Assembly: GCA_964467455.1 (NCBI GenBank)
Contig: CAYXQJ010000002.1
Location: forward strand, 1 to 64,000
Direction of reading: 5' to 3'
Length of the DNA stretch: 64,000 nucleotides
Origin: OLB6 sp964467455
GTDB lineage: Bacteria > Bacteroidota > Ignavibacteria > Kapaibacteriales > Kapaibacteriaceae
Position numbers and translations under genes: made by a program. The notes beneath the pieces are model-generated. The model was not told the origin of the DNA. It worked only from the letters and a program-made list of their open reading frames with translations, and searched no databases. The stretch's first letter is position 1, and the number at the start of each line of letters is the position of its first letter. Positions 8,445 to 16,986 of this stretch are shown here, piece by piece.

Positions 8445-10182
8445 CCGTTGTCTCGGTGCCGATCCAACGCCCAAGAACATCGAATACGTCATAGATGGTC
8501 GGTGCGGTCTCAAAGGGATCGAATAACCGTTCCGATCCTCCCGCATCGCAGATACCATTGATGGTCAACCGTCCTTCACGATCAATGCCGACGGACGTTG
8601 AGTCGTTGTCCGCCCACACGGAATCCAGACCGATGATCACGCTACTGCTGTCGCCCAGTACACATTGGTACCGCAGCGTCCGTTGTTCGGTCTCGTAACG
8701 TTGAGCCGAGATCGTCGCCGAAACAATGCGCAACGTATAGCGCCGACCCGCCCACCAGTACGGTCCGATCGGAAAGGCCACCGTCCCTCGTACTCGCACA
8801 CGCGCCGACACATTCACCGCCGATGGTAAGGGGGCGAGCGGTTCGAACTCGATGATGATCTGTGCTTCGTCACCGACCCTGGCATTCGACTCAAGTGATC
8901 GCACTAAGACGTCAGGCATCTCACACGGTGCGCCATCGAGACCATCGTTGATGTGACCAACAGTGATGTGGCCGTCGTTGCCCGACGTTGCTCCGTACGA
9001 CGTGTCGTTCGAACACGGTGCGTCCGTAGCAGACGTTCTCCCGCTTGCACCACCGGCAATGTTGAACAGAACAAGGTTGCTCCTACGATTCAACACAACA
9101 TGTCCACCACCGCCGCCACCTCCAGGTCCATAACAACGTGCTTCACCGATTGCATCACCTCCTCGCCCGCCGCGTGCCGTGATCGCAATTGATCCGATGA
9201 TCGTGTCGGCGTCGATCACGACCGTTCCTCCCCCACCTCCGCCGCCTGCGCCATCAACGATCGCATCTGCACCGCTAGCTCCGGAGATGTCGATGCCGCC
9301 GCCATCTGAATGAATCACTGCTGCTTTCACGACGACGATACCACCGCCCGCACCACCATCACCGCCAAGAAAGTCGTTCTGCTGTCCACCACCACCGCCG
9401 CCGCCAAACCAGAGTGATCCTGCGGATAAGGATAGCGTCGTGGGCTTTCCTCCGATGCCGCCAAGATCCAGCGACGTAAACTCCGAGGTCTGTCGTCCGC
9501 CATGCCCACCGGTCCCTGCTCCGGCTCCTCCACCACCACCGGCGTTTCGTGCATTGCCTCCGCCTCCTCCGCTCAAGGCCGGCAGACGTCCCGAACATCG
9601 GTGGTCGACACACGTTCCACCCTGTTCACCCGAAGCACCGCTGCGTGAACGAGCATAGGTGAGGACCGACGATGTATCAAGCGCTGACAAACTTGCGCTC
9701 CCGCCGCGATAGCCCGCACCGCTTGCATTGATGACACCTCGGAGCATAAGTGTATCGACGTCGATGACCACGATCCCGCCAACACCATCAACGAGATCCG
9801 GGACGTTGATCGCATCGATCATGATCGATTCACCCACGATCACCTTGACCGCTTGCACTCCGTAGGCAGGATCAAGCGCGACCGGCATTGAACGATCAAT
9901 GAAGACAACATCATCTCGAATATCTCGGATCGTCGCCCAACACCAACGTCCAGCCCAACCGACTGACGTCGGCGTCCCGATACTGTCGATCACGGCCCCG
10001 TAGGCCTGGTGCAGGAACAGTCGATCACCGATCCGGAACGATGTTGCGTTCTCAAGTGTGAGCTGTCCGGCACACGAGTCAAGCCCGAGCACGCGCGATG
10101 CGATCACCTCTGTTGATGCCCCGACACTTCGGCTCGCCATCATGGCGAAGACCATCACCACGAACACGATACCACGCGCCAT
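8368..10182 (-). CDS. Secreted glycine-rich surface protein with T9SS-like C-terminus
   Basis: This 604-residue protein starts with a clear signal peptide (MARGIVFVVMVFAMMASRSV). Residues about 156-380 form a glycine-rich region with runs of five to seven Gly between short hydrophobic strands (GTVVIDADTI, GIVVVKAAV), as in beta-helical adhesins. The C-terminus (YDVFDVLGRWIG, then GPVLHVRRW) resembles a T9SS type A sorting domain but is degenerate. GAGGAG precedes the ATG, and the start overlaps the upstream gene by 28 bp, so it closes the minus-strand fibre operon. The 3' end runs 77 bp into the convergent cytochrome gene. An adhesin or surface-layer role is inference. Confidence 0.75.
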   Translation of the reverse strand: MARGIVFVVMVFAMMASRSVGASTEVIASRVLGLDSCAGQLTLENATSFRIGDRLFLHQAYGAVIDSIGTPTSVGWAGRWCWATIRDIRDDVVFIDRSMPVALDPAYGVQAVKVIVGESIMIDAINVPDLVDGVGGIVVIDVDTLMLRGVINASGAGYRGGSASLSALDTSSVLTYARSRSGASGEQGGTCVDHRCSGRLPALSGGGGGNARNAGGGGGAGAGTGGHGGRQTSEFTSLDLGGIGGKPTTLSLSAGSLWFGGGGGGGQQNDFLGGDGGAGGGIVVVKAAVIHSDGGGIDISGASGADAIVDGAGGGGGGGTVVIDADTIIGSIAITARGGRGGDAIGEARCYGPGGGGGGGHVVLNRRSNLVLFNIAGGASGRTSATDAPCSNDTSYGATSGNDGHITVGHINDGLDGAPCEMPDVLVRSLESNARVGDEAQIIIEFEPLAPLPSAVNVSARVRVRGTVAFPIGPYWWAGRRYTLRIVSATISAQRYETEQRTLRYQCVLGDSSSVIIGLDSVWADNDSTSVGIDREGRLTINGICDAGGSERLFDPFETAPTIYDVFDVLGRWIGTETTVSAWSGFSGPVLHVRRWSNDRGSGP

Positions 10183-11615
10183 CGCTCGATCTCCTCATCG
10201 TACCACACCGTGATCACCCCATCGATCGGCACCATCAGGTCCGCCTGACCTGCCGTCCTGATGCGATGTTCTTCAAGGCTTTGAGCCGACTCATTTGACA
10301 CCGTAAGGGGGCAAGCAGTGTTCACGATCGTAAGCACACGACCGCGCACAGCGCCGGCCAGTCCTGTCAATTCGATCCCACCGGCATTACACTGCATTCG
10401 GATGATCGGCACGGAGCCAACGTCAAGGTCGTTGACCTGTCCTGCCGCAACGACCACGTCCTTCACGTTGACCACATGTATCGACCCGCTCTGCATCGTA
10501 TGGTACAGATGGGTTGTAGACCTCCCGTTGATCGTCATCGTTGATCTCTCCAATGAACGTGGTCGCTCAGTGGTCTCGCTTCCGAGGAAGACATCACCTT
10601 CGGTCACCGCGATGGCCAGTTGATCCGACGGTGCGCGAAACGCTCCGGCGATCGCCGAGCGTGTCCCGGGACTGACGGACTCTGCTTCGGCATGAAGTCC
10701 GATGGAGGTTCCGGAATGATCCTCTCCGATGCTTGCAGCGCGAGCGCGCAGACCGATGGTCGTTGTTTTCGTGCCGCCGCGTCCGCCGCGCATTGCCGTC
10801 GCGAACATCCCTGTGACCGAGTCGGCACTTGCATTGGAGTTTGACGCTGCTATCCCAACCACGCCGACGCCGGGCATCGGCGTTGGCGGCGGATAAGAGG
10901 CCGACTGAGATGATCCCATGACGGCCGTGCCGGCACTGTTGGCCATGGACAACAGACCGATGTGTCCTGCGCCGGTCGTGGTGATCTCGATGCCGCGTCG
11001 CGGCGCTGTTGAACCACCGATCTGGAGTGCCGTTCCGTCGCCGGAGGACAATGCGTTGTAGCGCAGGCCGGTGCCGCCTGTGATGTCGATCCCTGTTGCG
11101 AACGTTGGCCGCGCAGACCCCGCTGGCCCGCCGATCCGAATGGCTGTGCCGATGCCGTTGGCTTGACTGCCGGCCACAATGCCGGCATCCTCTGAGCCAC
11201 TCAGTCCAACGTTCAACAAGCGTAGTCCCGTGGACGCAACGGTCCCCTGCAGATCGATCGTCAGCCCGGTCCCGCCGCCCCCCGAGATGGTGCTGATGCG
11301 CATCATCTCAAGAGGGGCGGCTGTGGTGGCAGAACCGAGACTGAACGGACCGCGCGACCAGAGACTACCAAGCGGACCGATCTCCATGGCACGCAAGGCA
11401 CCGCCGGTACCGACATAGAAACGGATGGGTTGCGCTGACGGACTTGTTGTGGCGATCACGAGGGGATTGATCTCCTTGGTGCCGATCAGCGCACCCGTTA
11501 CTCCGTTCCAGGCCGGACCGGTCAGTTCCAATCGTGTTGTACTCAGCTGTTGGGCAGCAGAAGCAACAGCGCCAACAACGATGGCGACCATGATGATCAG
11601 ACCTTGGCAGTTCAT
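10155..11615 (-). CDS. Secreted fibre-like protein (tail-fibre trunk type)
   Basis: This 486-residue protein has a signal peptide (LIIMVAIVVGAVASAAQ). It is followed by a long Gly/Ser/Thr-rich body of short repeats (GIGTAIRIGG, GTALQIGG, GIDITGGTGL) like the trunks of phage-tail-fibre or S74-type surface fibres. The C-terminal part (VVNVKDVVV ... ITVWYDEEIERWRVV) resembles the cap of such fibres. There are no transmembrane segments after the signal. The start at 11615 was chosen because it overlaps the upstream stop in ATGA; an in-frame ATG at 11633 is possible. It is the third of four consecutive secreted-protein genes. No enzymatic motif was seen. Confidence 0.65.
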   Translation of the reverse strand: MNCQGLIIMVAIVVGAVASAAQQLSTTRLELTGPAWNGVTGALIGTKEINPLVIATTSPSAQPIRFYVGTGGALRAMEIGPLGSLWSRGPFSLGSATTAAPLEMMRISTISGGGGTGLTIDLQGTVASTGLRLLNVGLSGSEDAGIVAGSQANGIGTAIRIGGPAGSARPTFATGIDITGGTGLRYNALSSGDGTALQIGGSTAPRRGIEITTTGAGHIGLLSMANSAGTAVMGSSQSASYPPPTPMPGVGVVGIAASNSNASADSVTGMFATAMRGGRGGTKTTTIGLRARAASIGEDHSGTSIGLHAEAESVSPGTRSAIAGAFRAPSDQLAIAVTEGDVFLGSETTERPRSLERSTMTINGRSTTHLYHTMQSGSIHVVNVKDVVVAAGQVNDLDVGSVPIIRMQCNAGGIELTGLAGAVRGRVLTIVNTACPLTVSNESAQSLEEHRIRTAGQADLMVPIDGVITVWYDEEIERWRVVSCSW

Positions 11616-12514
11616 GGATTGAAGATCACCCATGCGATACGGTCGGCAACACCGAGAGGAATGGACGTTTCAACAGTGATCGTGCCGGCGATGGGATCTC
11701 GCGCTGTGACGCTGATGCCGATCGTGGTTCCCGGCGGGTTAAGCATCGTCACCATCGGAATACTTCCGGGCGTTAGCGCACCAACACCGACGTTGATCAC
11801 GTGTTGAAACGCCATGAAGTCAGGCGTGTAGATCCCCATGGGCGTCTTGAACAGCGGCTTCTGCCACGACATGTCGCCACCGGCCGTTGACGTCAGCACC
11901 ATGCCATCTTCAGGCGGTGCGTTTGGAGGCAAGGTATAGGTGATGTTGCCGGTCTGCGCCGCAGCACGAAAGGCGGTGTAGTCAGAACCCGATGCAGATG
12001 GTTCACCAAACCGCAGTTCGGAAGCACTGCCGGTATTCGAGAGCAACAGGTTGCCTGCGACGTCAAGATGTGCTTGCGGTGTTGCCGTCCCAAGACCAAT
12101 GTAGCCCTGATTGGGTCCAGCAACACCGATGATGCGGATCGCCTCGTCTCCGTTGGCGGCCAACACCAGGTCTTGAGCATTGCTCGTCCCGAGATACTGA
12201 TTCCCCACGGCCGTTCCTCCGGTGGTGATCGCCGTGCCCGTGAGCTGCCAGAAGTTACTCGCATCGGTCCACGCCAGTTCGGCTGCACCGCCCGCAACAG
12301 CAGTAATGGTCATGGCCTGACCGGGCGTACCGACGGTAGGCGGCAGCAACAGTTTATAACCGGTGACGCCACTGGCAGGAATGCTGAGTCCGATCGTCTC
12401 GGGCTGAGCGTTTCGCAGATTCAGTGTCCCGGTGGTCTGACTTTGGGACCAAAGCAGCGTCGTACTGCCGGTAGTGAGAATGACCGTGATCAAGACACGG
12501 ATCAGGTTTTTCAT
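11612..12514 (-). CDS. Secreted fibre-like protein with shared C-terminal module
   Basis: This 300-residue protein is preceded by a strong ribosome site (GGAGGAACC then ATG) and begins with a signal peptide (MKNLIRVLITVILTTGSTTL). Its body contains the motif LGTATPQAHLDVAGNLLL, characteristic of tail-fibre-like surface proteins, plus ITYTLPPNAPPEDGMVL. The final 40 residues (ISVTARDPIAGTITVETSIP ... RIAWVIFNP) resemble the end of the 260-residue product of the upstream gene. It sits 37 bp after that gene and overlaps the next by 4 bp, so they probably form one transcript. Function is unknown; surface exposure is inferred. Confidence 0.7.
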   Translation of the reverse strand: MKNLIRVLITVILTTGSTTLLWSQSQTTGTLNLRNAQPETIGLSIPASGVTGYKLLLPPTVGTPGQAMTITAVAGGAAELAWTDASNFWQLTGTAITTGGTAVGNQYLGTSNAQDLVLAANGDEAIRIIGVAGPNQGYIGLGTATPQAHLDVAGNLLLSNTGSASELRFGEPSASGSDYTAFRAAAQTGNITYTLPPNAPPEDGMVLTSTAGGDMSWQKPLFKTPMGIYTPDFMAFQHVINVGVGALTPGSIPMVTMLNPPGTTIGISVTARDPIAGTITVETSIPLGVADRIAWVIFNP

Positions 12515-12551
12515 GGTTCCTCCACGAATGATGATGAAATGAAAAGTGGGA

Positions 12552-13334
12552 TCAGCGTATGAGCTGCCATCGTAATCGTTCGGTTTCGGTGAGAGGTGCC
12601 GATGTCTCGATCGTGAAGGTGTTGTTGACCACGTCGACGTCGACAATGCGTGCAGAGATGTGCGTTGCAGCAACCACCTCGGCAGTGATCGAGATGTTCG
12701 GTTCCAGAATGGTCAGCGGTGTGATCGTATAGCGATGCTCACCGGCAACGGCATCCGTGGTGCCGTTCTCTAGGATCCTTGATACGTCGATCTGGAGGTT
12801 GGAACCATCACGACGGACAACGACACCCATGCCCCCTATCAAACGAATGGCTCCACCGAGTTCGTTGAGGGATGTCACCACGCCTGTGACCTCGGGTGCA
12901 AGTTCTTCGGCAACGAGCGCACGCTGTGCTACCAGTGCATAGGGAACGCTGGAGAGAAAGGTTCGAGGCGTCAATTCCGAACCGCCGTCGATGCTGATGC
13001 CAAGCCAGATCGGTCCGCGCAGAAGGATCGAATCGTCGATCACGACCGTTGCACCTAAGGTCAACGTGGCAATGCCCATCTCGATCGTGGCATCAACACG
13101 TTCACTCAGTAAGAGGGTGCCGCCAGCAGCGGCATCGTACCAACGGACATCGAGAGCCCGTTGTCCATTTACCGGCATTCCGCCTTCTTCAAGGTAGATC
13201 GGAATGGAAAGAAGACGTGGGACCTGTGCCGATGCCGTAGCGGATGCTACGATCAGGGCCAGGATCAGGACGATGTTGAAGGGTGCTTGCCGCATGTATT
13301 GCCATCGTACCACGACGATGGCAAAACGTGACAT
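12552..13334 (-). CDS. Secreted fibre trunk-domain protein
   Basis: This 260-residue protein has a signal peptide (VLILALIVASATASAQ, about 22-37). The body matches the trunk seen at the start of many bacterial fibre-like proteins: RALDVRWYDAAAGGTLLLSE, IWLGISIDGGSELTPR and LSSVPYALVAQRA. The C-terminus (INVD-like strands, then FTIETSAPLTETERLRWQLI) is shared with the next gene. The ATG at 13334 overlaps the upstream stop by one base; ATG 13295 is an alternative that would shorten the signal region. There is no convincing Shine-Dalgarno at either start. It probably assembles with the neighbouring fibre proteins, which is inference. Confidence 0.7.
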   Translation of the reverse strand: MSRFAIVVVRWQYMRQAPFNIVLILALIVASATASAQVPRLLSIPIYLEEGGMPVNGQRALDVRWYDAAAGGTLLLSERVDATIEMGIATLTLGATVVIDDSILLRGPIWLGISIDGGSELTPRTFLSSVPYALVAQRALVAEELAPEVTGVVTSLNELGGAIRLIGGMGVVVRRDGSNLQIDVSRILENGTTDAVAGEHRYTITPLTILEPNISITAEVVAATHISARIVDVDVVNNTFTIETSAPLTETERLRWQLIR

Positions 13335-13612
13335 CAGCGGACAAAGAAAATGATCCCCCAGGTGATCAGACCGGCATAGCCAAGTCTGCGATGAACGTCA
13401 GAACCACCTCGTGTGAAAGGCATCAACGCCAAGATCAGTAAGGGGGCAAGCACGATTCCCATGCCGTCAGCAACAACGGCAGCAACATTCGAAACGACGC
13501 AGCCGAAGTAGAAGATGTGATGCCATCTGCCAAAACGTCGCCCCTTGATCCATGCGACGATGCCCAAGGATGCCGTGGCGCAATAGACGACGGCTGCGAC
13601 GTAGACGATCAC
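13334..13612 (-). CDS. Small integral membrane protein, three helices
   Basis: This 92-residue protein is mostly membrane: about residues 2-21, 34-64 and 77-91. Between them lie basic loops (KGRRFGRWHH and DVHRRLGY). The histidines at the helix ends recall small b-type heme membrane proteins, but that is only a resemblance. The gene overlaps its neighbours on both sides by one to four bases, in the same minus-strand run as ftsY and the fibre genes. I do not recognise a family. Confidence 0.6.
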   Translation of the reverse strand: MIVYVAAVVYCATASLGIVAWIKGRRFGRWHHIFYFGCVVSNVAAVVADGMGIVLAPLLILALMPFTRGGSDVHRRLGYAGLITWGIIFFVR

Positions 13613-14112
13613 GGCCTTAACAAACCATCAAGCGTGTCACGATAGACGCGGCGAACAGCGAGAAAACGCGGACGCAGCATTCTCAGCAACAGAACGTTGG
13701 CGGAGTCTCGATGATCCTGGGGTGTGCGTTCAAGGGTTCTGATGACCTGGCTTCGCACCCACCAATAGGCGGAACGCGACATCATGTGCTGGTTCATGAT
13801 GGCGGCCACGGCCGATTCGACCACGGGCGTACGGGCCTTCTGTTCGGAGAGAGAGTCGATCGCCTCAGCAACACGCAAGACGATGTGGGCCTGTCCGATG
13901 CGAAGGAGTGAATCCGACGGAGGATCGAATCGCTGTTGATTGACGAGTTGTCCCGCGATACCGGCACCCGGTGTCCGATTCAATCCAAGCGACATTTGAG
14001 CTTCGCCGAGGAAGTCGATCGTGCGGATAGTGATGATCGTGACGGCTGTGACGATGGCGAGAATGAACAGCCATCGTGGCCAACGCCATCGCGACCGCTC
14101 CTCACTCATCAC
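13609..14112 (-). CDS. Unrecognised single-pass membrane protein
   Basis: The 167-residue product has a basic N-terminus, one transmembrane helix (about 15-32), and a soluble helical domain. That domain includes a heptad-like helix (AHIVLRVAEAIDSLSEQKAR) and a basic C-terminus rich in Arg. It would be an inner-membrane protein with its soluble part in the periplasm. Two adjacent ATG codons (14112, 14109) are possible starts. It overlaps the ftsY end by 11 bp and the next gene by 4 bp. Its position between ftsY and the surface-fibre genes suggests a membrane-side role for either, but nothing in the sequence decides this. Confidence 0.55.
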   Translation of the reverse strand: MMSEERSRWRWPRWLFILAIVTAVTIITIRTIDFLGEAQMSLGLNRTPGAGIAGQLVNQQRFDPPSDSLLRIGQAHIVLRVAEAIDSLSEQKARTPVVESAVAAIMNQHMMSRSAYWWVRSQVIRTLERTPQDHRDSANVLLLRMLRPRFLAVRRVYRDTLDGLLRP

Positions 14113-15106
14113 TCACCATCGTAGCATGGTCTTCGAACATGGCTTCAACAAAGGCATTGGGGTCGAAGACCTGTAAGTCGTCGATCCTCTCACCAACACC
14201 GATATAACGAACAGGGAAGCTAAGGGCGTCGGCAATGGCCAACACCGCACCGCCCTTGGCCGTGCCGTCCAGTTTCGTCAAGATGATGCCGGTAATGGGC
14301 GCGACCTTCGTGAACTCTTTGGCTTGCTGGAGTGCGTTCTGACCTGTCGTCGCATCCAGGACCAGGAAGATGTCGTTCGGACTATTCTCCTTGACCTTCT
14401 TCATCACGCGTCCGATCTTTTCGAGCTCCTTCATCAAGCCCTGCTTGTTGTGCAGACGTCCGGCCGTGTCGATGATGACGACATCCGTGCCGCGGGCTTT
14501 TGCCGCACTCAACGTGTCGAACGCGACTGCTGCAGGATCAGCACCCTGTCCTTGTTGTACGATGTCGACACCGGCGCGCTGTGCCCATACCTCCAACTGT
14601 TCGTTCGCTGCCGCGCGAAAGGTATCGGCTGCTCCGATGAGTACCGAGCGTCCTGCTTTGCGGTAGTTATGGGCGAGCTTACCGATCGTTGTGGTCTTTC
14701 CGACGCCATTGACGCCGACGACCAAGATCACATGCGGACGGTCAGCAGTATCGATCACGAACTCTTTGTCGTTCGATGCCGATGGCGACTCGCCAAGCAT
14801 GTCGGCGATCTCTTCCTTCAAGACATCAATGATCTGTTCAGCATCTTCGATCTTGTCACGTTTGACACGCTCTTTCAGCCGATTGATGATGCGCTCGGTG
14901 GTCGTCACACCAACATCACCGGTGATCAGGATCTCTTCGATCTCGTCCAGCAGTGCTTGATCGATCTTACGTCCGGCAAAGAGGACCTTGCGCAGCTTTC
15001 CTACAAAGCTGTCGCGCGTCTTCGCCAGGCCTTCGGTGAGGCGGTCGAATGAAAGTTTCTCGCCAACATCAGCGAGTTTCTTTTTGAACTTGTCGAATAA
15101 TCCCAT
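14102..15106 (-). CDS. ftsY: Signal recognition particle receptor FtsY
   Basis: FtsY is the SRP receptor GTPase that docks ribosome-nascent chain complexes at the membrane. This 334-residue form lacks the long acidic N-terminal region of E. coli FtsY, as is common outside Proteobacteria. The NG domain shows G1 GVNGVGKTTT at 131-140, DTAGR near 205 and TKLDGTAKGG near 285. The start MGLFDKFKKKL was chosen for its match to the amphipathic targeting helix; a -7 box lies 21 bp upstream. The gene overlaps the phosphatidyltransferase gene's end by 38 bp. Confidence 0.96.
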   Translation of the reverse strand: MGLFDKFKKKLADVGEKLSFDRLTEGLAKTRDSFVGKLRKVLFAGRKIDQALLDEIEEILITGDVGVTTTERIINRLKERVKRDKIEDAEQIIDVLKEEIADMLGESPSASNDKEFVIDTADRPHVILVVGVNGVGKTTTIGKLAHNYRKAGRSVLIGAADTFRAAANEQLEVWAQRAGVDIVQQGQGADPAAVAFDTLSAAKARGTDVVIIDTAGRLHNKQGLMKELEKIGRVMKKVKENSPNDIFLVLDATTGQNALQQAKEFTKVAPITGIILTKLDGTAKGGAVLAIADALSFPVRYIGVGERIDDLQVFDPNAFVEAMFEDHATMVSDE

Positions 15107-15626
15107 GGAGTCGCTTGCCGTATTGCCACAAAGATACCACGATGAGCACACAGCTCACGGCAATACCGATATCTCGCGATAGTGGCCAATCGACCATGGC
15201 GACCACACCGGTGAAGGCGATGGCGCTAACAGCGAGCTTGCCGCTCATCAAGGACGGCAGAATGACCAGCGTGTAACGTCGGCTCACCACGGCAGCGATG
15301 AGAATGACGATATCTCGGGCAACCACGGCGGCAACGAACCAAGGCGGAAGAAGGCCTTTGACCAACAGCATGACCACGACCGTACCGACCAAGATCTTGT
15401 CGGCAACGGGATCGATGACCTTCCCCCATTCGCTGACCGTTCCCGTGCGGCGCGCCACCCAACCGTCCAACCAATCCGTGAACGCTGCAAACCAGCACAG
15501 TCCAAAGGCGACCCAGTGAGCGTCGATGGCCATGGCATATGCCACCGGAATGGTCAACACGCCCCGGAACATACTGACCACATTGGAGGCCGTCCAGAAT
15601 CGGTCAGATGTGTGTGTGAGGTTCAT
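15069..15626 (-). CDS. CDP-alcohol phosphatidyltransferase (PgsA-like)
   Basis: This is an integral membrane enzyme of 185 residues that transfers a phosphatidyl group from CDP-diacylglycerol to an alcohol, most likely glycerol-3-phosphate. The full family signature is present, with D51, D54, G55, A58, R59, G68, D72 and D76 (DWLDGWVARR, then GKVIDPVAD). About five hydrophobic helices follow. It overlaps the symporter gene upstream by 23 bp and ftsY downstream by 38 bp. PgsA is the most common member; the exact alcohol acceptor cannot be read from the sequence. Confidence 0.88.
   Translation of the reverse strand: MNLTHTSDRFWTASNVVSMFRGVLTIPVAYAMAIDAHWVAFGLCWFAAFTDWLDGWVARRTGTVSEWGKVIDPVADKILVGTVVVMLLVKGLLPPWFVAAVVARDIVILIAAVVSRRYTLVILPSLMSGKLAVSAIAFTGVVAMVDWPLSRDIGIAVSCVLIVVSLWQYGKRLHGIIRQVQKETR
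15128..15135 (-). promoter_or_regulatory. TAnnTTTG -7 box upstream of ftsY
   Basis: On the minus strand this reads TATCTTTG, 21 bases before the ftsY ATG at 15106, within the end of the phosphatidyltransferase gene. The extended context (GGTATCTTTGTGG) is very close to the boxes before purB and the SDR gene at 37901. It would give ftsY and the downstream genes an internal promoter. Confidence 0.5.
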
Positions 15627-16986
15627 GACGCGACAAAATACGGGGTAGGAAGACGACAGAGCCGATAAGACCTAACAACATCGGCTCCAGATCGATCACG
15701 CGCATCTCACGTAAGACCGTTGACAGCAGCGCGATGACGGCCGGAGTGATCATCCATGACAGCACCAAGACTGAAGACGGGTGTGTTCGTTGGTGCCGAC
15801 GATGCAGACGCAGTGAGACAAGAAGCGGCAGCAACAACGCCGGCACTGCGATCGATGCCGCATAGAAGATGAGGTCGACGACGCTGGGAAGAGCGATCGC
15901 CAACAGTGCACCGACCGCGCCGGTCACAAGAAGTCCGATATAGAGCGATGAGCGTCGATGCCCGCCCCCTTTCGATCGATCGATCAGGTCGTGTCCGATG
16001 ATCGTTGCACTGGAAAGAGCATAGCCGTCGAGGGTTGACATGATGGCGGCGATCACGCCGCTGAGGAATAGGCCTTTCCACATCGAGGGTAGTACATGCT
16101 CCGCCGAATGCAGGAGGATGTAAGCCGGATCGGCATTGGGGGCATAGGCCACAGCGTAGAGGCCGACGATCAGTTGGATGGAGTCGAAGATGATCCATCC
16201 GGCAACGCTCCATAAAAGTCCGCGACGAGCAACGTTACCGGACATCGCGGCAGCGGACCGGACATGAAAATTGGGATCGATGAAGGTCTGAAAAGCGATG
16301 AGGAACCACACGGCGATGCCGGACCACCCGATGGACCCCGGGAGCTCCGTCAACCGATTTGGAAGTGTAGGCCAGAGCTGTGAGGGTGCACCAAACGTAT
16401 AGATGCTCCACACAGCCAAGGCAAGGAACCCCACGTACATGACGATGACCTGGATCACGTTCGCGCGGATGTCGCTTTGAAGACCGCCTTTCGCCACCAC
16501 GAAGAGTGCAAGGATCGTCCCACTGATCACGCCAAACCACAACGGCAGATCGGTGATCGACGAGACCACGTAGCCCAAAGACAAGATGTAGGGGGCTGGT
16601 ATGGAGATCACTAACATCAACACGGCGGCCACATATCCGGCATTGTCGCCATAGGTGGCCCGCAATTGATCGGAGATCGAGACGGCTGTGGAAGAACGGA
16701 TGGCCTTTGATAAAAAGAGTGCATACAGTATCGCCACGAGGTAATACGGTACTCCAAAACAAAGGATCATGACGATGCCGTGACGGGCAATGAACTCCCC
16801 TGCTCCGAGCACAGAACCATACCATGTTGCGATCAAGGACGCTGCAAACAATGGCGTGGTCAGCCGACGACCCGCAAGAATGTAGTCGACCTTCGCATCG
16901 GCACGCAATCCGGCAATGATCGTTGCTCCCAGGGTCAAGAGTACCACGACCCAGTCACCAAACGTCAAGGTCAAGACACCGTTCAT
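15604..16986 (-). CDS. Sodium:solute symporter family protein
   Basis: This 460-residue protein has about 12-13 transmembrane helices and the SSS family pattern. The N-terminal helix is followed by DYILAGRRLTTPLFAASLIA and TWYGSVLGAGEF. A central GVIAAIMSTLDGYALSSATI matches the family's conserved helix 8 region. Substrate cannot be told. The start at 16986 was chosen because it overlaps the rnhB stop in ATGA; an upstream in-frame start at 17034 would lie inside rnhB. Confidence 0.88.
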   Translation of the reverse strand: MNGVLTLTFGDWVVVLLTLGATIIAGLRADAKVDYILAGRRLTTPLFAASLIATWYGSVLGAGEFIARHGIVMILCFGVPYYLVAILYALFLSKAIRSSTAVSISDQLRATYGDNAGYVAAVLMLVISIPAPYILSLGYVVSSITDLPLWFGVISGTILALFVVAKGGLQSDIRANVIQVIVMYVGFLALAVWSIYTFGAPSQLWPTLPNRLTELPGSIGWSGIAVWFLIAFQTFIDPNFHVRSAAAMSGNVARRGLLWSVAGWIIFDSIQLIVGLYAVAYAPNADPAYILLHSAEHVLPSMWKGLFLSGVIAAIMSTLDGYALSSATIIGHDLIDRSKGGGHRRSSLYIGLLVTGAVGALLAIALPSVVDLIFYAASIAVPALLLPLLVSLRLHRRHQRTHPSSVLVLSWMITPAVIALLSTVLREMRVIDLEPMLLGLIGSVVFLPRILSRHEPHTHI

